From Thermodesulfobacterium hydrogeniphilum (GTDB lineage: Bacteria; Desulfobacterota; Thermodesulfobacteria; Thermodesulfobacteriales; Thermodesulfobacteriaceae): a stretch of 64,000 nucleotides of DNA. Shown in pieces: positions 54,388-64,000 of the stretch. The DNA lies in contig NZ_JQKW01000007.1 in assembly GCF_000746255.1 (NCBI RefSeq), positions 124,001-188,000 on the forward strand, given 5' to 3'. Each line of letters starts with the position of its first letter. Position 1 is the stretch's first letter. Under the pieces are notes generated by a model. The model did no database searches, was not told the origin of the DNA, and saw nothing but the letters and a program-made list of their open reading frames with translations. The position numbers and the translations under genes are program-made.

Positions 54388-56763
54388 ATGAGTTGGAAAA
54401 AACTAACTTTTGATAAACTCAAAATTGACATTTCTTATTCTTCAGGTACTGAAGCCTTTCAGGAAGAAGAAATTTTTTTACAGCAGGACAGAGTAGAAAA
54501 AGCTTTTGATCTTGCTTTGAAATTGGAGAAAGATGGCTATAATGTTTATGTTTGCGGACCCAATGGGATTGGTAGAACTACTTATACACTTAATAGATTA
54601 AAAAAAATTGCTCAAACTAAAGAAACACCTTCTGATATATGTTATGTAACTAATTTTAAAGATTCATATAAACCAAAAGCCCTTATTTTACCTGCTGGTT
54701 ATGGTAAAAAACTGGCAGAACATATTGAGAATATTTTAGAATTTTTAAAAAGAGAGACTCATAAAGCTTTTGAAGGAAAAGAGTATGAAGATGAATTAAG
54801 CACCCTTGGGAAAGAAATAGATTCTCAGAAAGAAAAAATAATTAATGAAATGACTGAAGAAGCTAAAAAATATAATTTAATGGTTCTTTTTGGCCCTGAA
54901 GGGGTAAGACTTCTTCCTATGTTTAAAATAGAAACATCTGTTCCTCAAGAAGAACTTTTGGCCAATCCTCAAATTCGTGAAGAATATCAGAAAAATCTTC
55001 AAGCTTTTGAGCCTAAATTTAGAGAATACATGAGAAAATTAAGAGAACTTGATAGCTCTTTTGGAGAAAATCTTATTAAGCTTAGAAAAAGAATAGCTGA
55101 AAAGCTGGTAAATAAAGCTTTTCAATCCTTAGAAGAGGATTTCAAAAATGTTATGGAAAATTTGAAGGATTATATAAGTAGTCTAAAAAAAGAACTTATT
55201 AAAAATATAAATATATTTATAGATTGGGAAAAAGCTAAAGGCAATATAATGCTTCAAACGAGTATTAATAAAGCTTTAAATGTTTTTAGAGTAAATGTAT
55301 TGGTGGATAATTCTGAAATCCAAGGGGCACCTGTAATATATGAGAAAAGTCCAACTTTAAAAGGACTTTTTGGACAAATTAATTATAAGGCAGAGATGGG
55401 AATTTTATATGCAGATCATCTTAGTCTTACTCCTGGAATTCTTCACAAAGCAAATGGTGGTTATTTAGTCCTGGATTTATGGGAGATTCTTAAAAATCCT
55501 TATATATGGATTTTGTTGAAGAGGACTCTTCTAACTAAAAAACTCTACATAATGGGAGGTATGGTGGAAGAAATACCAGTGCCTCATGTAGGGATTCTTC
55601 CTGAATCTATACCTTTTTCTGCTAAAGTCTTTTTAATAGGAGATACCTATTTATATCACCTTCTTACTACTTATGATCATGAATTTAAGGAACTTTTTAA
55701 AATTAAAGCTGAATTTAATCCTGTTGTAGATCTAAATGACGAAATTATTCAAGCTTTCCCTAAGATTATTAAAAATATAATCAAAAAAGAAAATTTAAAA
55801 GAACTTGATGCCTCAGGATTATCAGAACTTCTTAAATATGCGATTTATCAGGCAGAAAATAAAAAGAAAATTGCTCTTATTTTACAGGATATTATAGATC
55901 TTTTAAGAGAGGCTAATACTATTTCACAAAATGAACAAATTACAGAAAAAGATATAAAACAGGCTCAAAAAGAAAAAATTTTAAGAGTTAATCTTATTGA
56001 AGAGAAAATAAGAGAACTTATTAAAGAAGGTAAAATTATAATAGATGTAGAAGGTAAAAAGGTAGGACAGATAAATGGTCTAAGTGTATATATCCTTGGA
56101 GATTATAACTTTGGAAAGCCTTCCAGAATTACTGCCAATGTTTTTCCTGGAAGTAGAGGAGTGGTTAATATTGAAAGAGAAATAGATATGAGCGGTCCTA
56201 TACATTCCAAAGGGGTTCTTATATTTTCTTCTTATTTTTATAATAAATACAGTTCAACTTTTCCTATACAATTCTCATGCACTCTTACTTTTGAACAGGC
56301 TTATGAACCAGTAGAAGGAGATAGTGCCTCTGCTGCAGAACTTATGGTTATACTTTCTGCTGTATCTAAAATTCCTATTAGACAAGATATAGCTATTACT
56401 GGTTCTATTGATCAATTTGGTAATATTCAGCCTGTAGGTGGTATAAAAGAAAAAATAGAAGGTTTTTACCGATCTTGTAAGATGACAAAATTTACAGGAA
56501 ATCAAGGTGTTATAGTTCCTGCTAAAAATTTTGATAATATTCTTCTTGAAGATGATGTGTTAGAAGATATAAAGGCTGGAAATTTTCACATCTATACTGT
56601 AGAAACCATAGATGATGTTATAGAAATTTTGACAGGTTATAAACCAGAAAAGTTTCATAAAGAAGTAAGTAAAGGACTTAAAAAGCTTTACGAATTGAGT
56701 AAAGAAAAGGGAAAAAAAGAAGAAACTAAAAGAAAAAAGAAAACTTCTAAAAAGAAAAGTTAA
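54388..56763 (+). CDS. Lon-like protease with an altered P-loop (LonB/LonC-type)
   Basis: 791 residues. The P-loop reads GPNGIGRT (57-64), with Arg where Walker A needs Lys. A coiled-coil insertion (about 120-290) follows, then AAA-like segments (KANGGYLVLDLWEIL; sensor region near VFLIGD) and a Lon S16 protease domain with Ser646 (GDSAS) and Lys687 (GGIKEK), 41 residues apart as in Lon. Resembles the LonC/TTC1975 branch thought to work without ATP; that is family knowledge. Lys-rich tail. Its TAA overlaps the selB stop in TTAA. Confidence 0.88.
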   Translation: MSWKKLTFDKLKIDISYSSGTEAFQEEEIFLQQDRVEKAFDLALKLEKDGYNVYVCGPNGIGRTTYTLNRLKKIAQTKETPSDICYVTNFKDSYKPKALILPAGYGKKLAEHIENILEFLKRETHKAFEGKEYEDELSTLGKEIDSQKEKIINEMTEEAKKYNLMVLFGPEGVRLLPMFKIETSVPQEELLANPQIREEYQKNLQAFEPKFREYMRKLRELDSSFGENLIKLRKRIAEKLVNKAFQSLEEDFKNVMENLKDYISSLKKELIKNINIFIDWEKAKGNIMLQTSINKALNVFRVNVLVDNSEIQGAPVIYEKSPTLKGLFGQINYKAEMGILYADHLSLTPGILHKANGGYLVLDLWEILKNPYIWILLKRTLLTKKLYIMGGMVEEIPVPHVGILPESIPFSAKVFLIGDTYLYHLLTTYDHEFKELFKIKAEFNPVVDLNDEIIQAFPKIIKNIIKKENLKELDASGLSELLKYAIYQAENKKKIALILQDIIDLLREANTISQNEQITEKDIKQAQKEKILRVNLIEEKIRELIKEGKIIIDVEGKKVGQINGLSVYILGDYNFGKPSRITANVFPGSRGVVNIEREIDMSGPIHSKGVLIFSSYFYNKYSSTFPIQFSCTLTFEQAYEPVEGDSASAAELMVILSAVSKIPIRQDIAITGSIDQFGNIQPVGGIKEKIEGFYRSCKMTKFTGNQGVIVPAKNFDNILLEDDVLEDIKAGNFHIYTVETIDDVIEILTGYKPEKFHKEVSKGLKKLYELSKEKGKKEETKRKKKTSKKKS

Positions 56764-58685
56764 CCCCTTTTTCTTAAAATTCTTTTATCTCCGACTCTTA
56801 AAGTAATTTTTTTCTTATCTAAATATTCTACCAAAGGGATTAAATATTTTCTACTTATTTGAATATTTAAAAGTTTTCTAAAATCAGCAAGACTCATTTC
56901 TTTATTTTTTTGTAAAAAATCCACTACCTTTTTTTCCACTTCTTCCAAAATATTTTTATGATATACTAATTTTTCAGAAACTTTTACTAAAACACCATCC
57001 CTTAATAAACTTTGAGAAAGTTCTTTTACTGCTTTGTAATTTTCTTTAAAATCTAAAAGAATATCTTCAAAATTCTTAGGAGTAAGCCCTTCTTTTAAAA
57101 ATTTTTCCTCTATTTCTTTTTTAAGCTTTTCTTTTTCTTTAGAATCTATTTGTTTAAATTCTGTTAAGGATAGAATTTCTTTTTCTTTAATAATTAAGCC
57201 TTTTTGAATTAATTTTTCTAAAACATAATTAAAAAACACCTCAGGGATAAAAGAAGAGATTCTACTTTTCAAAAGTTCCTTAGTTAAACCCGGACTAAAA
57301 GGATTATTCTGATGAAATTTTTTGAGAACTTCTATAATTTCTTTTTTTAGATCTTCTTCAGCTTTTTTACTGAAATATAAAATATTTTCTCCATCTTTTA
57401 ATTTTATTATTTTTGAAGAAAGCTTATTAACAAGTTCTTGAAACTTTTTGTCAAATATTGAAAGCAAAAGCTGTAAATCTTTTCCATTTATACCTAAATA
57501 TTCCTTTTTTTCTACATAATGTTTTAATAATTCTTCAGAAGAAGCTTTAGCTATAAACTCCAGCTCTTTTCTTTCCCATGGTTTGGTTCTTTTTCTTCTA
57601 TAAGAAATAGGATTTAAGATTTCTCCACCTGCTACTGTAGTATTAGTAGAAGGACGTCTTAAAATAAATCTATCTCCTTTCCAAGCTACTATTGGTTTTT
57701 GTAAGAATATTTGAGCTATATCAGTTTCTCCTGGTTTCAAATAATCTTTATTAAAAAGAATGATTTTACCAAGAACCTCAGAAGTTCCTATATAAAAAAG
57801 AAGATTTTCATAATTTTTAATGGGTTTATCTATATCTTTTAAAGAAGTAATTTTAAGATCCAACCATTGAGAAGGTTTTAAAATTCCTGGATCTGCCACT
57901 ACATCTCCTCTTTCAATTTCTTCTTTCTCAACACCCTGAAGATTTAAGGCGGTGCGCATACCTGCATAAGCAGTTTCTACATTTTTTCCATGCACCTGAA
58001 TATTTCTCACCTTGGTTTGAATTCCTTTAGGATAGATTTCTACAGCTTGATTTATATTTACTTTTCCTGAAATAGTAGTTCCTCTTACTACTGTTCCAAA
58101 ACCTTTTACAATGAATACTCCATCTACAGGAAGTCTAAAGGGCTGATCTTCGGGTTTCATAAGAATTTGAGAGGCTTTTTCATCAAGGATCTTTAAAATT
58201 TCTTCTTTTCCTTCCTCTGTTATCGCAGAAAAAGTAAGAATAGGGGCATTTTCCAAAAAAGTTCCCTTTAAAAAATTTTGGACATCCTCTTTAACCAGTT
58301 CTAACCATTCTTTATCTACTAAATCTATTTTAGTTAAAACAACTATACCATCTTTTATTCCTAAAAGTTCACAAATTTCCAAGTGTTCTTTGGTTTGAGG
58401 CATAACTCCTTCATCTGCTGCAATTACAAGAATTACAAAATCAATTCCTGTTGCACCTGCTACCATATTTCTAATAAATTTTTCATGTCCAGGAACATCC
58501 ACAATTCCTGCTAAGGTTCCAGAAGGTAACACTAAGTTAGCAAAACCTATATCTATAGTAATTCCTCTTGCCTTTTCTTCTTTTAAACGATCTGTATCAA
58601 TGCCAGTAAGAGCTTTTACCAGAGTAGTTTTACCATGGTCTATATGACCAGCTGTTCCTATGATTACTCTACGACTTATATTCAT
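56760..58685 (-). CDS. selB: Selenocysteine-specific elongation factor SelB
   Basis: 641 residues. GTPase with [29 protein letters not shown] and [10 protein letters not shown]-Tu-like domains; and a C-terminal winged-helix series that binds the SECIS hairpin. Brings Sec-tRNA to UGA. With selA at the other edge it shows selenoprotein synthesis; selC and selD are not in the window. 3 nt behind glyS. Confidence 0.96.
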   Translation of the reverse strand: MNISRRVIIGTAGHIDHGKTTLVKALTGIDTDRLKEEKARGITIDIGFANLVLPSGTLAGIVDVPGHEKFIRNMVAGATGIDFVILVIAADEGVMPQTKEHLEICELLGIKDGIVVLTKIDLVDKEWLELVKEDVQNFLKGTFLENAPILTFSAITEEGKEEILKILDEKASQILMKPEDQPFRLPVDGVFIVKGFGTVVRGTTISGKVNINQAVEIYPKGIQTKVRNIQVHGKNVETAYAGMRTALNLQGVEKEEIERGDVVADPGILKPSQWLDLKITSLKDIDKPIKNYENLLFYIGTSEVLGKIILFNKDYLKPGETDIAQIFLQKPIVAWKGDRFILRRPSTNTTVAGGEILNPISYRRKRTKPWERKELEFIAKASSEELLKHYVEKKEYLGINGKDLQLLLSIFDKKFQELVNKLSSKIIKLKDGENILYFSKKAEEDLKKEIIEVLKKFHQNNPFSPGLTKELLKSRISSFIPEVFFNYVLEKLIQKGLIIKEKEILSLTEFKQIDSKEKEKLKKEIEEKFLKEGLTPKNFEDILLDFKENYKAVKELSQSLLRDGVLVKVSEKLVYHKNILEEVEKKVVDFLQKNKEMSLADFRKLLNIQISRKYLIPLVEYLDKKKITLRVGDKRILRKRG

Positions 58686-58687
58686 AC

Positions 58688-60754
58688 CTAAATAAGAGCT
58701 GTAAAATCTCCAAAATTATTAAAAAGTTCTGCTGTTTTAGCTAAAAGCTTTAATCTATTGGATCTTAGTTTTTCCTCCTCAACCATTACAAAAACTTTAT
58801 CAAAAAAAGCATCAATGGTTTCTTTTAAAGAAAGCAATTTTTCTAAATAATTTGTATAATCTTTTTTTCCCAGAAGTTCTTTTAAATGGGGTCGTAAATC
58901 ATTAATTTTATTAAATAATTCTTTTTCTTCTTTTTGTTCAAAAAGAGAAGGATTAATTTCTGGTAGTTCCTTAAGGTTTATATTTTTAAGAATTTGGGCT
59001 ACTCGTTTAAACCCTATAATTAGATCTATAAAATCCTGTCTTTCCTGAAAATCTTTTAAAGCTTTTATTCTTAGATAAGAATCAAAAGGATTTAAAGGCA
59101 AATCTATAATTACTGAAACAAGATTTTTATTAAATCCCTGAGATAGAAATTCTCCTTCTAAGCGTTTTTTAATGAAATTTATAATTTCAGGTAAAATCTC
59201 TTTTTCTCTTAAAAAGTTTTGCTTTGTAAGGAGTTCTAAGTTGTAATTTAAAGGATCTTCCAGATCCAAGGATATTTCTTTTCCTATCAAAATTTTAATA
59301 ATTCCATAGGCTGCTCTTCTTAGTCCATAAGGATCAGCTTCTCCTGTGGGTTTTTCTCCTGCTCCAAAAAGAGCACAGAGATGATCTATTTTATCTGCCA
59401 AAGAAAGAACAATCCCTTCCTTAGTTTCAGGAAGTTTTTCATACTGAGGAGAGGGTAAATACTGCTCACAAATAGCTAAAGCTATTTCTTTTTTGCCAAA
59501 ATATTCAGCATAAATACTTCCCATAATACCCTGAAGAGAAGTAAACTCTTTAACAACCTCAGAAGCAAGATCAGCTTTAGCATAAAAACAGGCTTCTTCA
59601 ATTTTTGAAGAAATATAGTTTAATTTTTGAGCTAAATATTTTCCCAGTTCTACAAGTCTCTGGGTTTTATCCCATAGGGTTCCACATCTTATATGATAAA
59701 CTATACCTTTTAGCTTTTCCACTTTATTTTCCAAAGGTTCTTGCAAGTCCTTTTCAAAATAAAATTTAGCATCTTCTAATCTGGCTTTAGTAACTTTTTC
59801 ATGTCCTTTTTTTACAATTTCAGGATTCTTGGGTAAATTGTTATTTACAGCTATGAAATAATTGATAAGCTTTCCTTCAGAATTTCTTAAACAAAAATAT
59901 CTCTGATGCTCTTTAAGAGCTGTAATAATTAATGGTTCAGGCAAAGATAAAAATTCTTCTGGGAAATGCCCCACTATAGGAAAAGGATATTCTACTAAAT
60001 TAGCATTTTCTTCTAAAAGATCAGACTCTATTTCAGGAATACCTACTTTTTTTCCAGCTTTTAAAATTTCTTCTTTTGTTTTTAAAAGCCTTTTTTGAGG
60101 ATCAACAATTACGTAGTTTTCTTCTAAAAGCCTTTCATATTCTGTCCAGGAAGCTTGAGAAAGAAAAAGACTCTTTTCAGAAAGAAAACGATGTCCTTTA
60201 AATTTATTAGAAGACTTTATATTAGCAACTTCTAAAGGAATAATCTCCTCTCCATAAAGACAGAGCATCCATCTTATAGGTCTTGCAAATCTAAATTTAT
60301 AATTTCCCCAACGCATGGTTTTAGGAAAATAAATATTTTTTAAAATATCTAAAAGGAGATTAGGTAATATTTCTACAGTTCTTTGTCCTTTTAAAATTCT
60401 TTTTAAACAAAAATACTCACCCTTGGGAGTTTTTTTAATAATAAGATCTTCTGGTTTAACTCCATATTTTTTAGCAAAACCAACAACAGCTTTGGTGAAA
60501 TTTCCATTTTTATCCAATCCTACTTTAATAGAAGGACCAAGTATTTCTTCTTCTTTATCTTTCTGTTTTTCAGCTAAATTTTTGACAAACAGAGTGAGTC
60601 TTCTAAAGGTTCCAGCGGTTTTAATTTCATCAAAAGATAATCCTATATCTTTCAATCTTTTTTCAGCTAAATTTTTCAAGCTTTCTAAAGCTGGATTTAT
60701 AAACCTTGCAGGAAGTTCCTCTGTTCCGATTTCCCAAAGTAAATTTTTACTCAT
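58688..60754 (-). CDS. glyS: Glycyl-tRNA synthetase, beta subunit
   Basis: 688 residues. [75 protein letters not shown] and a C-terminal anticodon-binding region. The heterotetrameric bacterial type (alpha2beta2). Overlaps glyQ by 4 nt. Confidence 0.97.
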   Translation of the reverse strand: MSKNLLWEIGTEELPARFINPALESLKNLAEKRLKDIGLSFDEIKTAGTFRRLTLFVKNLAEKQKDKEEEILGPSIKVGLDKNGNFTKAVVGFAKKYGVKPEDLIIKKTPKGEYFCLKRILKGQRTVEILPNLLLDILKNIYFPKTMRWGNYKFRFARPIRWMLCLYGEEIIPLEVANIKSSNKFKGHRFLSEKSLFLSQASWTEYERLLEENYVIVDPQKRLLKTKEEILKAGKKVGIPEIESDLLEENANLVEYPFPIVGHFPEEFLSLPEPLIITALKEHQRYFCLRNSEGKLINYFIAVNNNLPKNPEIVKKGHEKVTKARLEDAKFYFEKDLQEPLENKVEKLKGIVYHIRCGTLWDKTQRLVELGKYLAQKLNYISSKIEEACFYAKADLASEVVKEFTSLQGIMGSIYAEYFGKKEIALAICEQYLPSPQYEKLPETKEGIVLSLADKIDHLCALFGAGEKPTGEADPYGLRRAAYGIIKILIGKEISLDLEDPLNYNLELLTKQNFLREKEILPEIINFIKKRLEGEFLSQGFNKNLVSVIIDLPLNPFDSYLRIKALKDFQERQDFIDLIIGFKRVAQILKNINLKELPEINPSLFEQKEEKELFNKINDLRPHLKELLGKKDYTNYLEKLLSLKETIDAFFDKVFVMVEEEKLRSNRLKLLAKTAELFNNFGDFTALI

Positions 60755-61596
60755 TTTTTCTCCTCACTTAACCATGTTTCTGCTGCTTTTTTAGCAAGAC
60801 CTCTTACTCTTCCTATATAATTAGCTCTTTCTATAGGAGAAAGAATTCCTCTGGCATCAAGAAGATTAAAGGTGTGAGAACATTTTATTACAAAATCATA
60901 ACCTGGAAGAGCTAATCCCAAATCCAAAAGCCTATATCCTTCTTTTTCAAATTCATCAAATAGAGTTTTAAGAAGATTTACACCAGCTTCTTCAAAATTA
61001 TAAATGGAATATTCCACTTCTCCTCTAAAATGAATATCTCTATAAGTATATCTTTCATTCCATTTAATATCAAAAACATTTTCCACTTCTTGAAGATACA
61101 TGGTTATTCTTTCAAGCCCATAGGTAATTTCTACAGTTACAGGGAAACAATCAAAACTCCCTATTTGTTGAAAATAGGTAAACTGTGTAATTTCCATACC
61201 GTCTAACCAAACTTCCCATCCTAATCCCCAAGCACCAAGAGTAGGTGATTCCCAGTCATCTTCTACAAATCTTATATCATGTTCTTTTGGATCTATACCA
61301 AGAGCTTTAAGACTATCCAAATAAATATCCTGAATATCATCTGGAGAAGGTTTTATTATAACCTGATATTGATAATAATGTTGAAGTCTGTTTGGATTTT
61401 CTCCATAGCGTCCGTCTGTAGGGCGTCTGCAAGGCTGAACATAAGCAGTAGCAAAAGGTTCAGGACCTAAGGATCTTAAAAAAGTAGCAGGATGAAAAGT
61501 TCCTGCCCCCACCTCCATATCATAAGGCTGAAGAATAACGCATCCCTGTTTAGCCCAAAATTTATTTAAGGTAGCAATAACATCCTGGAAATACAT
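60751..61596 (-). CDS. glyQ: Glycyl-tRNA synthetase, alpha subunit
   Basis: 281 residues. [72 protein letters not shown] and [23 protein letters not shown]; the class II catalytic subunit. Ribosome-binding site AAAGGGG. 12 nt behind purM. Confidence 0.97.
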   Translation of the reverse strand: MYFQDVIATLNKFWAKQGCVILQPYDMEVGAGTFHPATFLRSLGPEPFATAYVQPCRRPTDGRYGENPNRLQHYYQYQVIIKPSPDDIQDIYLDSLKALGIDPKEHDIRFVEDDWESPTLGAWGLGWEVWLDGMEITQFTYFQQIGSFDCFPVTVEITYGLERITMYLQEVENVFDIKWNERYTYRDIHFRGEVEYSIYNFEEAGVNLLKTLFDEFEKEGYRLLDLGLALPGYDFVIKCSHTFNLLDARGILSPIERANYIGRVRGLAKKAAETWLSEEKK

Positions 61597-61608
61597 TGCA
61601 AAACCCCT

Positions 61609-62655
61609 TTAAACTAAAATTACCTGTTTCTCTTCATCTTTTCTTTTTTCAATATGTCCTATAGTGTAACAATTTTCTCCTAAGGCTGAAATAAGACTTT
61701 GCATCTCCTCCAAAGTATCTTCATTAACTATCAAAATTAAACCTATTCCACAGTTAAAAACTCTATACATTTCTTCTTCAGAAATATTTCCCAATTTTTG
61801 AAGAAAAGTAAATATAGCAGGTTTTTCCCATGCATTTTTTTCAATAACTGCTTTACAATTTTTGGGCAAAATTCTGGGAAGATTATCTATAAAACCACCT
61901 CCTGTAATATGAGCACAGCCTTTAATTTCTAAATCACGATTTAATAAAGTTTTTATTATAGGAACATAAATTTTTGTAGGAGTTAAAAGAACTTCTCCTA
62001 AGGGTTGGCCCAGTTCTTCTGGAATATAATCCAATTTTAATTTTTGTTCTTCAAAGATGATTTTCCTTACCAAAGAAAATCCATTGCTATGAAGTCCAGA
62101 GGAGGGTATGCCTATTATTATATCTCCTATAGAGATACTTGAACCATCAATTATTTCATTTCCTTCCACTATTCCTACTACAAAACCTGAACAATCATAA
62201 TCTGAAGGGGCATACATTCCTGGCATTTCTGCAGTTTCTCCACCTAAAAGAGTGCATTGGGAAATTTGACATCCTTCAGCAATACCTTCTATTAATTCTG
62301 TAAAAATTTTTTCGTTAAATTTTCCAAAAGCTAAATAATCTAAGAAAAACAAAGGTTTAGCTCCGCAGGTAATAATATCATTCACACACATAGCTACTAA
62401 ATCTATACCAATTCCTTTATGTTCATTAGCCATAATAGCAATTTTAATTTTTGTTCCTACTCCATCTGTAGAAGAAACAAGAATAGGATTTTTATAAGAT
62501 GAAACATCTAAGGAAAAAAGACCTGCATAACCTCCTATTCCTGAAACCACACCTCTTTGGGGAAGTTTCTCTGTTATTTTTTTAACAATATCAACCAAAC
62601 GGTTAGCTTTTTCTAAATCTACACCAGCAGCCTTGTATTTTTCTGCAGCTCCCAT
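61609..62655 (-). CDS. purM: Phosphoribosylformylglycinamidine cyclo-ligase
   Basis: 348 residues. Makes AIR from FGAM and ATP in purine synthesis. YKAAGVDLEKANRLVDIVK, VSSTDGVGTKIKIA, GIDLVAMCVNDIITCGAKPLFFLDYLA, LLGGETAEMPGMY, GLHSNGFSLVRKI and HITGGGFIDNLPR are diagnostic. ATG 62655 follows CGGAGAGG and gives the family N-terminus; the longer frame to 62721 adds 22 unrelated residues. Heads the purM-glyQ-glyS-selB unit. Confidence 0.96.
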   Translation of the reverse strand: MGAAEKYKAAGVDLEKANRLVDIVKKITEKLPQRGVVSGIGGYAGLFSLDVSSYKNPILVSSTDGVGTKIKIAIMANEHKGIGIDLVAMCVNDIITCGAKPLFFLDYLAFGKFNEKIFTELIEGIAEGCQISQCTLLGGETAEMPGMYAPSDYDCSGFVVGIVEGNEIIDGSSISIGDIIIGIPSSGLHSNGFSLVRKIIFEEQKLKLDYIPEELGQPLGEVLLTPTKIYVPIIKTLLNRDLEIKGCAHITGGGFIDNLPRILPKNCKAVIEKNAWEKPAIFTFLQKLGNISEEEMYRVFNCGIGLILIVNEDTLEEMQSLISALGENCYTIGHIEKRKDEEKQVILV

Positions 62656-62708
62656 ATTTAACCTCTCCGACAAATTAGTTTTGAACTTCCTAAATTTTAT
62701 ATTATATT

Positions 62709-62737
62709 TTGCTAAAAACAAGATTTTGAGGTAAAAT
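62709..62737 (+). promoter_or_regulatory. Promoter of the PUA-like gene, predicting a near-leaderless mRNA
   Basis: TTGCTA (62709-62714), 17-nt spacer, TAAAAT (62732-62737). The ATG is only 9 nt past the -10 box and has no Shine-Dalgarno sequence. Confidence 0.48.
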
Positions 62738-62746
62738 TGAAATTCT

Positions 62747-63208
62747 ATGGAAAATAGATTTCCTCATATAGTTTCAGAAGAAGAAAGGCAAGAAGTTTTA
62801 AAATATCTGGAAGATCGTTTTGGTATTTCAATTAATATTTTTGATAAATATGAAATCTTAAGAGGTGTGTCCAATTTCTGGCTATTTCCTAAAAATCAAT
62901 ATTTAGAAATATTGGAAAGTCTTCAGGTCCAAACAGTGGGACTTTTATTTTTAAGAAAGGTTTCTCGTTATTTAAAGCCAACCTCTGCTTTTTTACAAAG
63001 ATTTGGTTATCTTGCTACCAAAAATATCGTTACTCTCTCAGAAGATATTATAGAGGTTTTAAAAGAAAGAAACAAAGTAGAAATAAATCTTAATTTAGAA
63101 CCAGGTTATGTAATTTTGAGAAATAAATACTGGATCCTTGGATGCGGTTTGTATTTACCTGGTAAATTGTTTTCTTACTTAGAATCTAAGGTTATTAAAA
63201 ATTTATGA
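62747..63208 (+). CDS. Small protein with a PUA-like C-terminal domain
   Basis: 153 residues. The segment SRYLKPTSAFLQRFGYLATKNIVTLSEDIIEVL followed by EPGYVILRNKYWILGCGLYLPGKL has the pre-PUA/PUA pattern seen in NIP7-like proteins and in C-terminal domains of RsmF-type rRNA methyltransferases. No methyltransferase domain is attached. RNA binding is inferred. Its TGA directly abuts the EnvC-like stop on the other strand. Confidence 0.6.
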   Translation: MENRFPHIVSEEERQEVLKYLEDRFGISINIFDKYEILRGVSNFWLFPKNQYLEILESLQVQTVGLLFLRKVSRYLKPTSAFLQRFGYLATKNIVTLSEDIIEVLKERNKVEINLNLEPGYVILRNKYWILGCGLYLPGKLFSYLESKVIKNL

Positions 63209-63904
63209 TCAATTTTTACAATTTATAGAAATTTTAAATTTTTTAGGCTTATTTATACTACCTATGATTTCATTTGTGTTTACATAATCTCCTACATTCA
63301 CTTTTATATCATCTAAATTTTTAAGATAAACTGTACAATTTTCATTTTCTATAATTATTGATATATTATTTTCTTTATAGCCTATAACTTTTACTATACC
63401 TGAAATAGGACATTTTATTTTGGTAGGTTTAGTTATTTTAAAAACATAAGATCCGGATTTTATTTTTCCATTTTTTATAGGATAAGCTATGTCTTCCTGT
63501 TGTAATTTCTGTTTTAAGCTCTTAGCTTGAAGAATTTTAAGCTTCTTTATTTCTTTACTAACTATTTTATAACGGCTTTTCAAAAATTTTTCTTTTTGTT
63601 TTATAGCTATAATTTTTTTTAATAAAATATTCTCTATTATTTCAAAATCTTCTGTTTCTAAAAAACTGGATTTGTTAATGTTTAACAAAAGTTCTTTTTC
63701 ATTAAAAAGATTTTTGATATGTATATTAATGTAAAGCTTTAAAAGATCTTTTTCCAGTAATTTAAGAGATTTCAAAACTTTCTGTATATATTTAAGTTCT
63801 TTGAATTTTTTAGATAAAAGGAGATTATAATTTACAGTTTGACAAAAACCCGATGATATAAAAAAAATGAAGAAAAAAATAAAACAAAATTTTTTAATTT
63901 TCAT
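63209..63904 (-). CDS. EnvC-like periplasmic protein with degenerate LytM domain
   Basis: 231 residues. A signal peptide (FFIFFISSGFC, with Cys at the end), a helical coiled coil (about 30-145) and a C-terminal M23-like beta domain (IKCPISGIVKVIGYKENNISIIIENENCTVYL...VGDYVNTNEIIG). The metal-binding His residues of active LytM enzymes are absent, as in EnvC, which activates amidases rather than cutting. Possible lipoprotein from the Cys. Its ATG overlaps the end of an upstream membrane gene by 11 nt. Confidence 0.72.
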   Translation of the reverse strand: MKIKKFCFIFFFIFFISSGFCQTVNYNLLLSKKFKELKYIQKVLKSLKLLEKDLLKLYINIHIKNLFNEKELLLNINKSSFLETEDFEIIENILLKKIIAIKQKEKFLKSRYKIVSKEIKKLKILQAKSLKQKLQQEDIAYPIKNGKIKSGSYVFKITKPTKIKCPISGIVKVIGYKENNISIIIENENCTVYLKNLDDIKVNVGDYVNTNEIIGSINKPKKFKISINCKN

Positions 63905-64000
63905 ATTTTTTATAACTAAACCAAATAATAATAGCAGGAAAAACTAAAATTGTTAAAATATAATAAATAAAAATATTAAATAAATTGTTTGAAAACAGAA
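63894..64000 (-). CDS. C-terminal end of a membrane protein, possibly FtsX (continues past the window)
   Basis: The frame is open from the right edge to a TAA at 63896-63894, ending in a hydrophobic segment (IFIYYILTILVFPAII) and SYKKYEN. Only about 34 residues are visible. Position directly ahead of an EnvC-like gene suggests FtsX of an ftsE-ftsX-envC cluster; this is inference from context. Confidence 0.4.
   Translation of the reverse strand, partial: LFSNNLFNIFIYYILTILVFPAIIIWFSYKKYEN

Noticed and set aside
62656-62721. 22-residue N-terminal extension of PurM
   Set aside because: A good ribosome-binding site and the family N-terminus both point to ATG at 62655.

Overview
The window is about 30% G+C and reads as a chromosomal segment of an anaerobic, probably thermophilic, sulfur-metabolising Gram-negative bacterium. 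A Thermodesulfobacterium-like member of the Thermodesulfobacteriota is my inference. The grounds are a genuine DsrC with the C-x10-C tail, selenocysteine machinery (SelA, SelB), a Mn-dependent pyrophosphatase, ATP synthase with paired b/b' subunits, flagellar stator genes and very compact gene packing.

Layout: (1) 1-4866 (+): the end of selA, a TPR protein, an MBL-fold hydrolase, a DUF2703-like gene broken at an A8 run, a small helical protein and thrC. (2) 4892-9174 (+): the cell-elongation cluster mreC-mreD-PBP2-rodA, without mreB. (3) 9286-15233 (+): F1 and stalk genes of ATP synthase (b', b, delta, alpha, gamma, beta, epsilon) closed by a strong terminator; subunits a and c are not here. 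(4) 15594-22540 (+): formyl-THF cyclo-ligase, yggS, comEC, archease, an ASKHA ATPase and der. (5) 22537-24685 (-): pilZ-motA-motB behind a good sigma-28 promoter. (6) 24872-26699: ppaC convergent with nadC across a shared hairpin. (7) 26805-30371 (+): grpE, dnaK, pdxA. (8) 30417-37959 (+): a giant AsmA-like protein, an rRNA/tRNA pseudouridine synthase, a CooT-like nickel protein, a four-Cys mini-protein, argS, a SPOR protein and an N-acetylglutamate-synthase-like GNAT. (9) 38063-41918 (+): dsrC, comEA, acyl-CoA dehydrogenase, etfB, etfA. (10) 41931-44880: an accessory island, described below. (11) 44881-52139 (-): Mut7-C protein, aspS, tatD, znuB, znuC, mazG, leuD, leuC. (12) 52328-56763 (+): phasin-like protein, UbiB/ABC1 kinase and a Lon-like protease with an altered P-loop. 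(13) 56760-62655 (-): selB, glyS, glyQ, purM. (14) 62747-64000: a PUA-like protein, an EnvC-like protein and an edge fragment that may be FtsX.

The most interesting stretch is 41.9-44.9 kb. A family-4 uracil-DNA glycosylase has lost its N-terminal third exactly where foreign-looking DNA begins. That DNA carries a 9-bp-arm palindrome beside a near-consensus promoter, a decayed or overlapping small gene, an N4-cytosine-type methyltransferase and an MjaI-like restriction endonuclease, then a 51%-G+C non-coding islet. The methyltransferase carries a C-terminal staphylococcal-nuclease-like domain whose catalytic residues are all replaced. The predicted target, CTAG, is strikingly scarce across the window, and about half of the few copies I found lie in or beside this island.

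Most genes form tight co-oriented operons with overlapping start/stop codons. Three of the four convergent pairs have abutting or overlapping stop codons with no terminator between them. I saw no tRNA, rRNA, CRISPR array or intact transposase.
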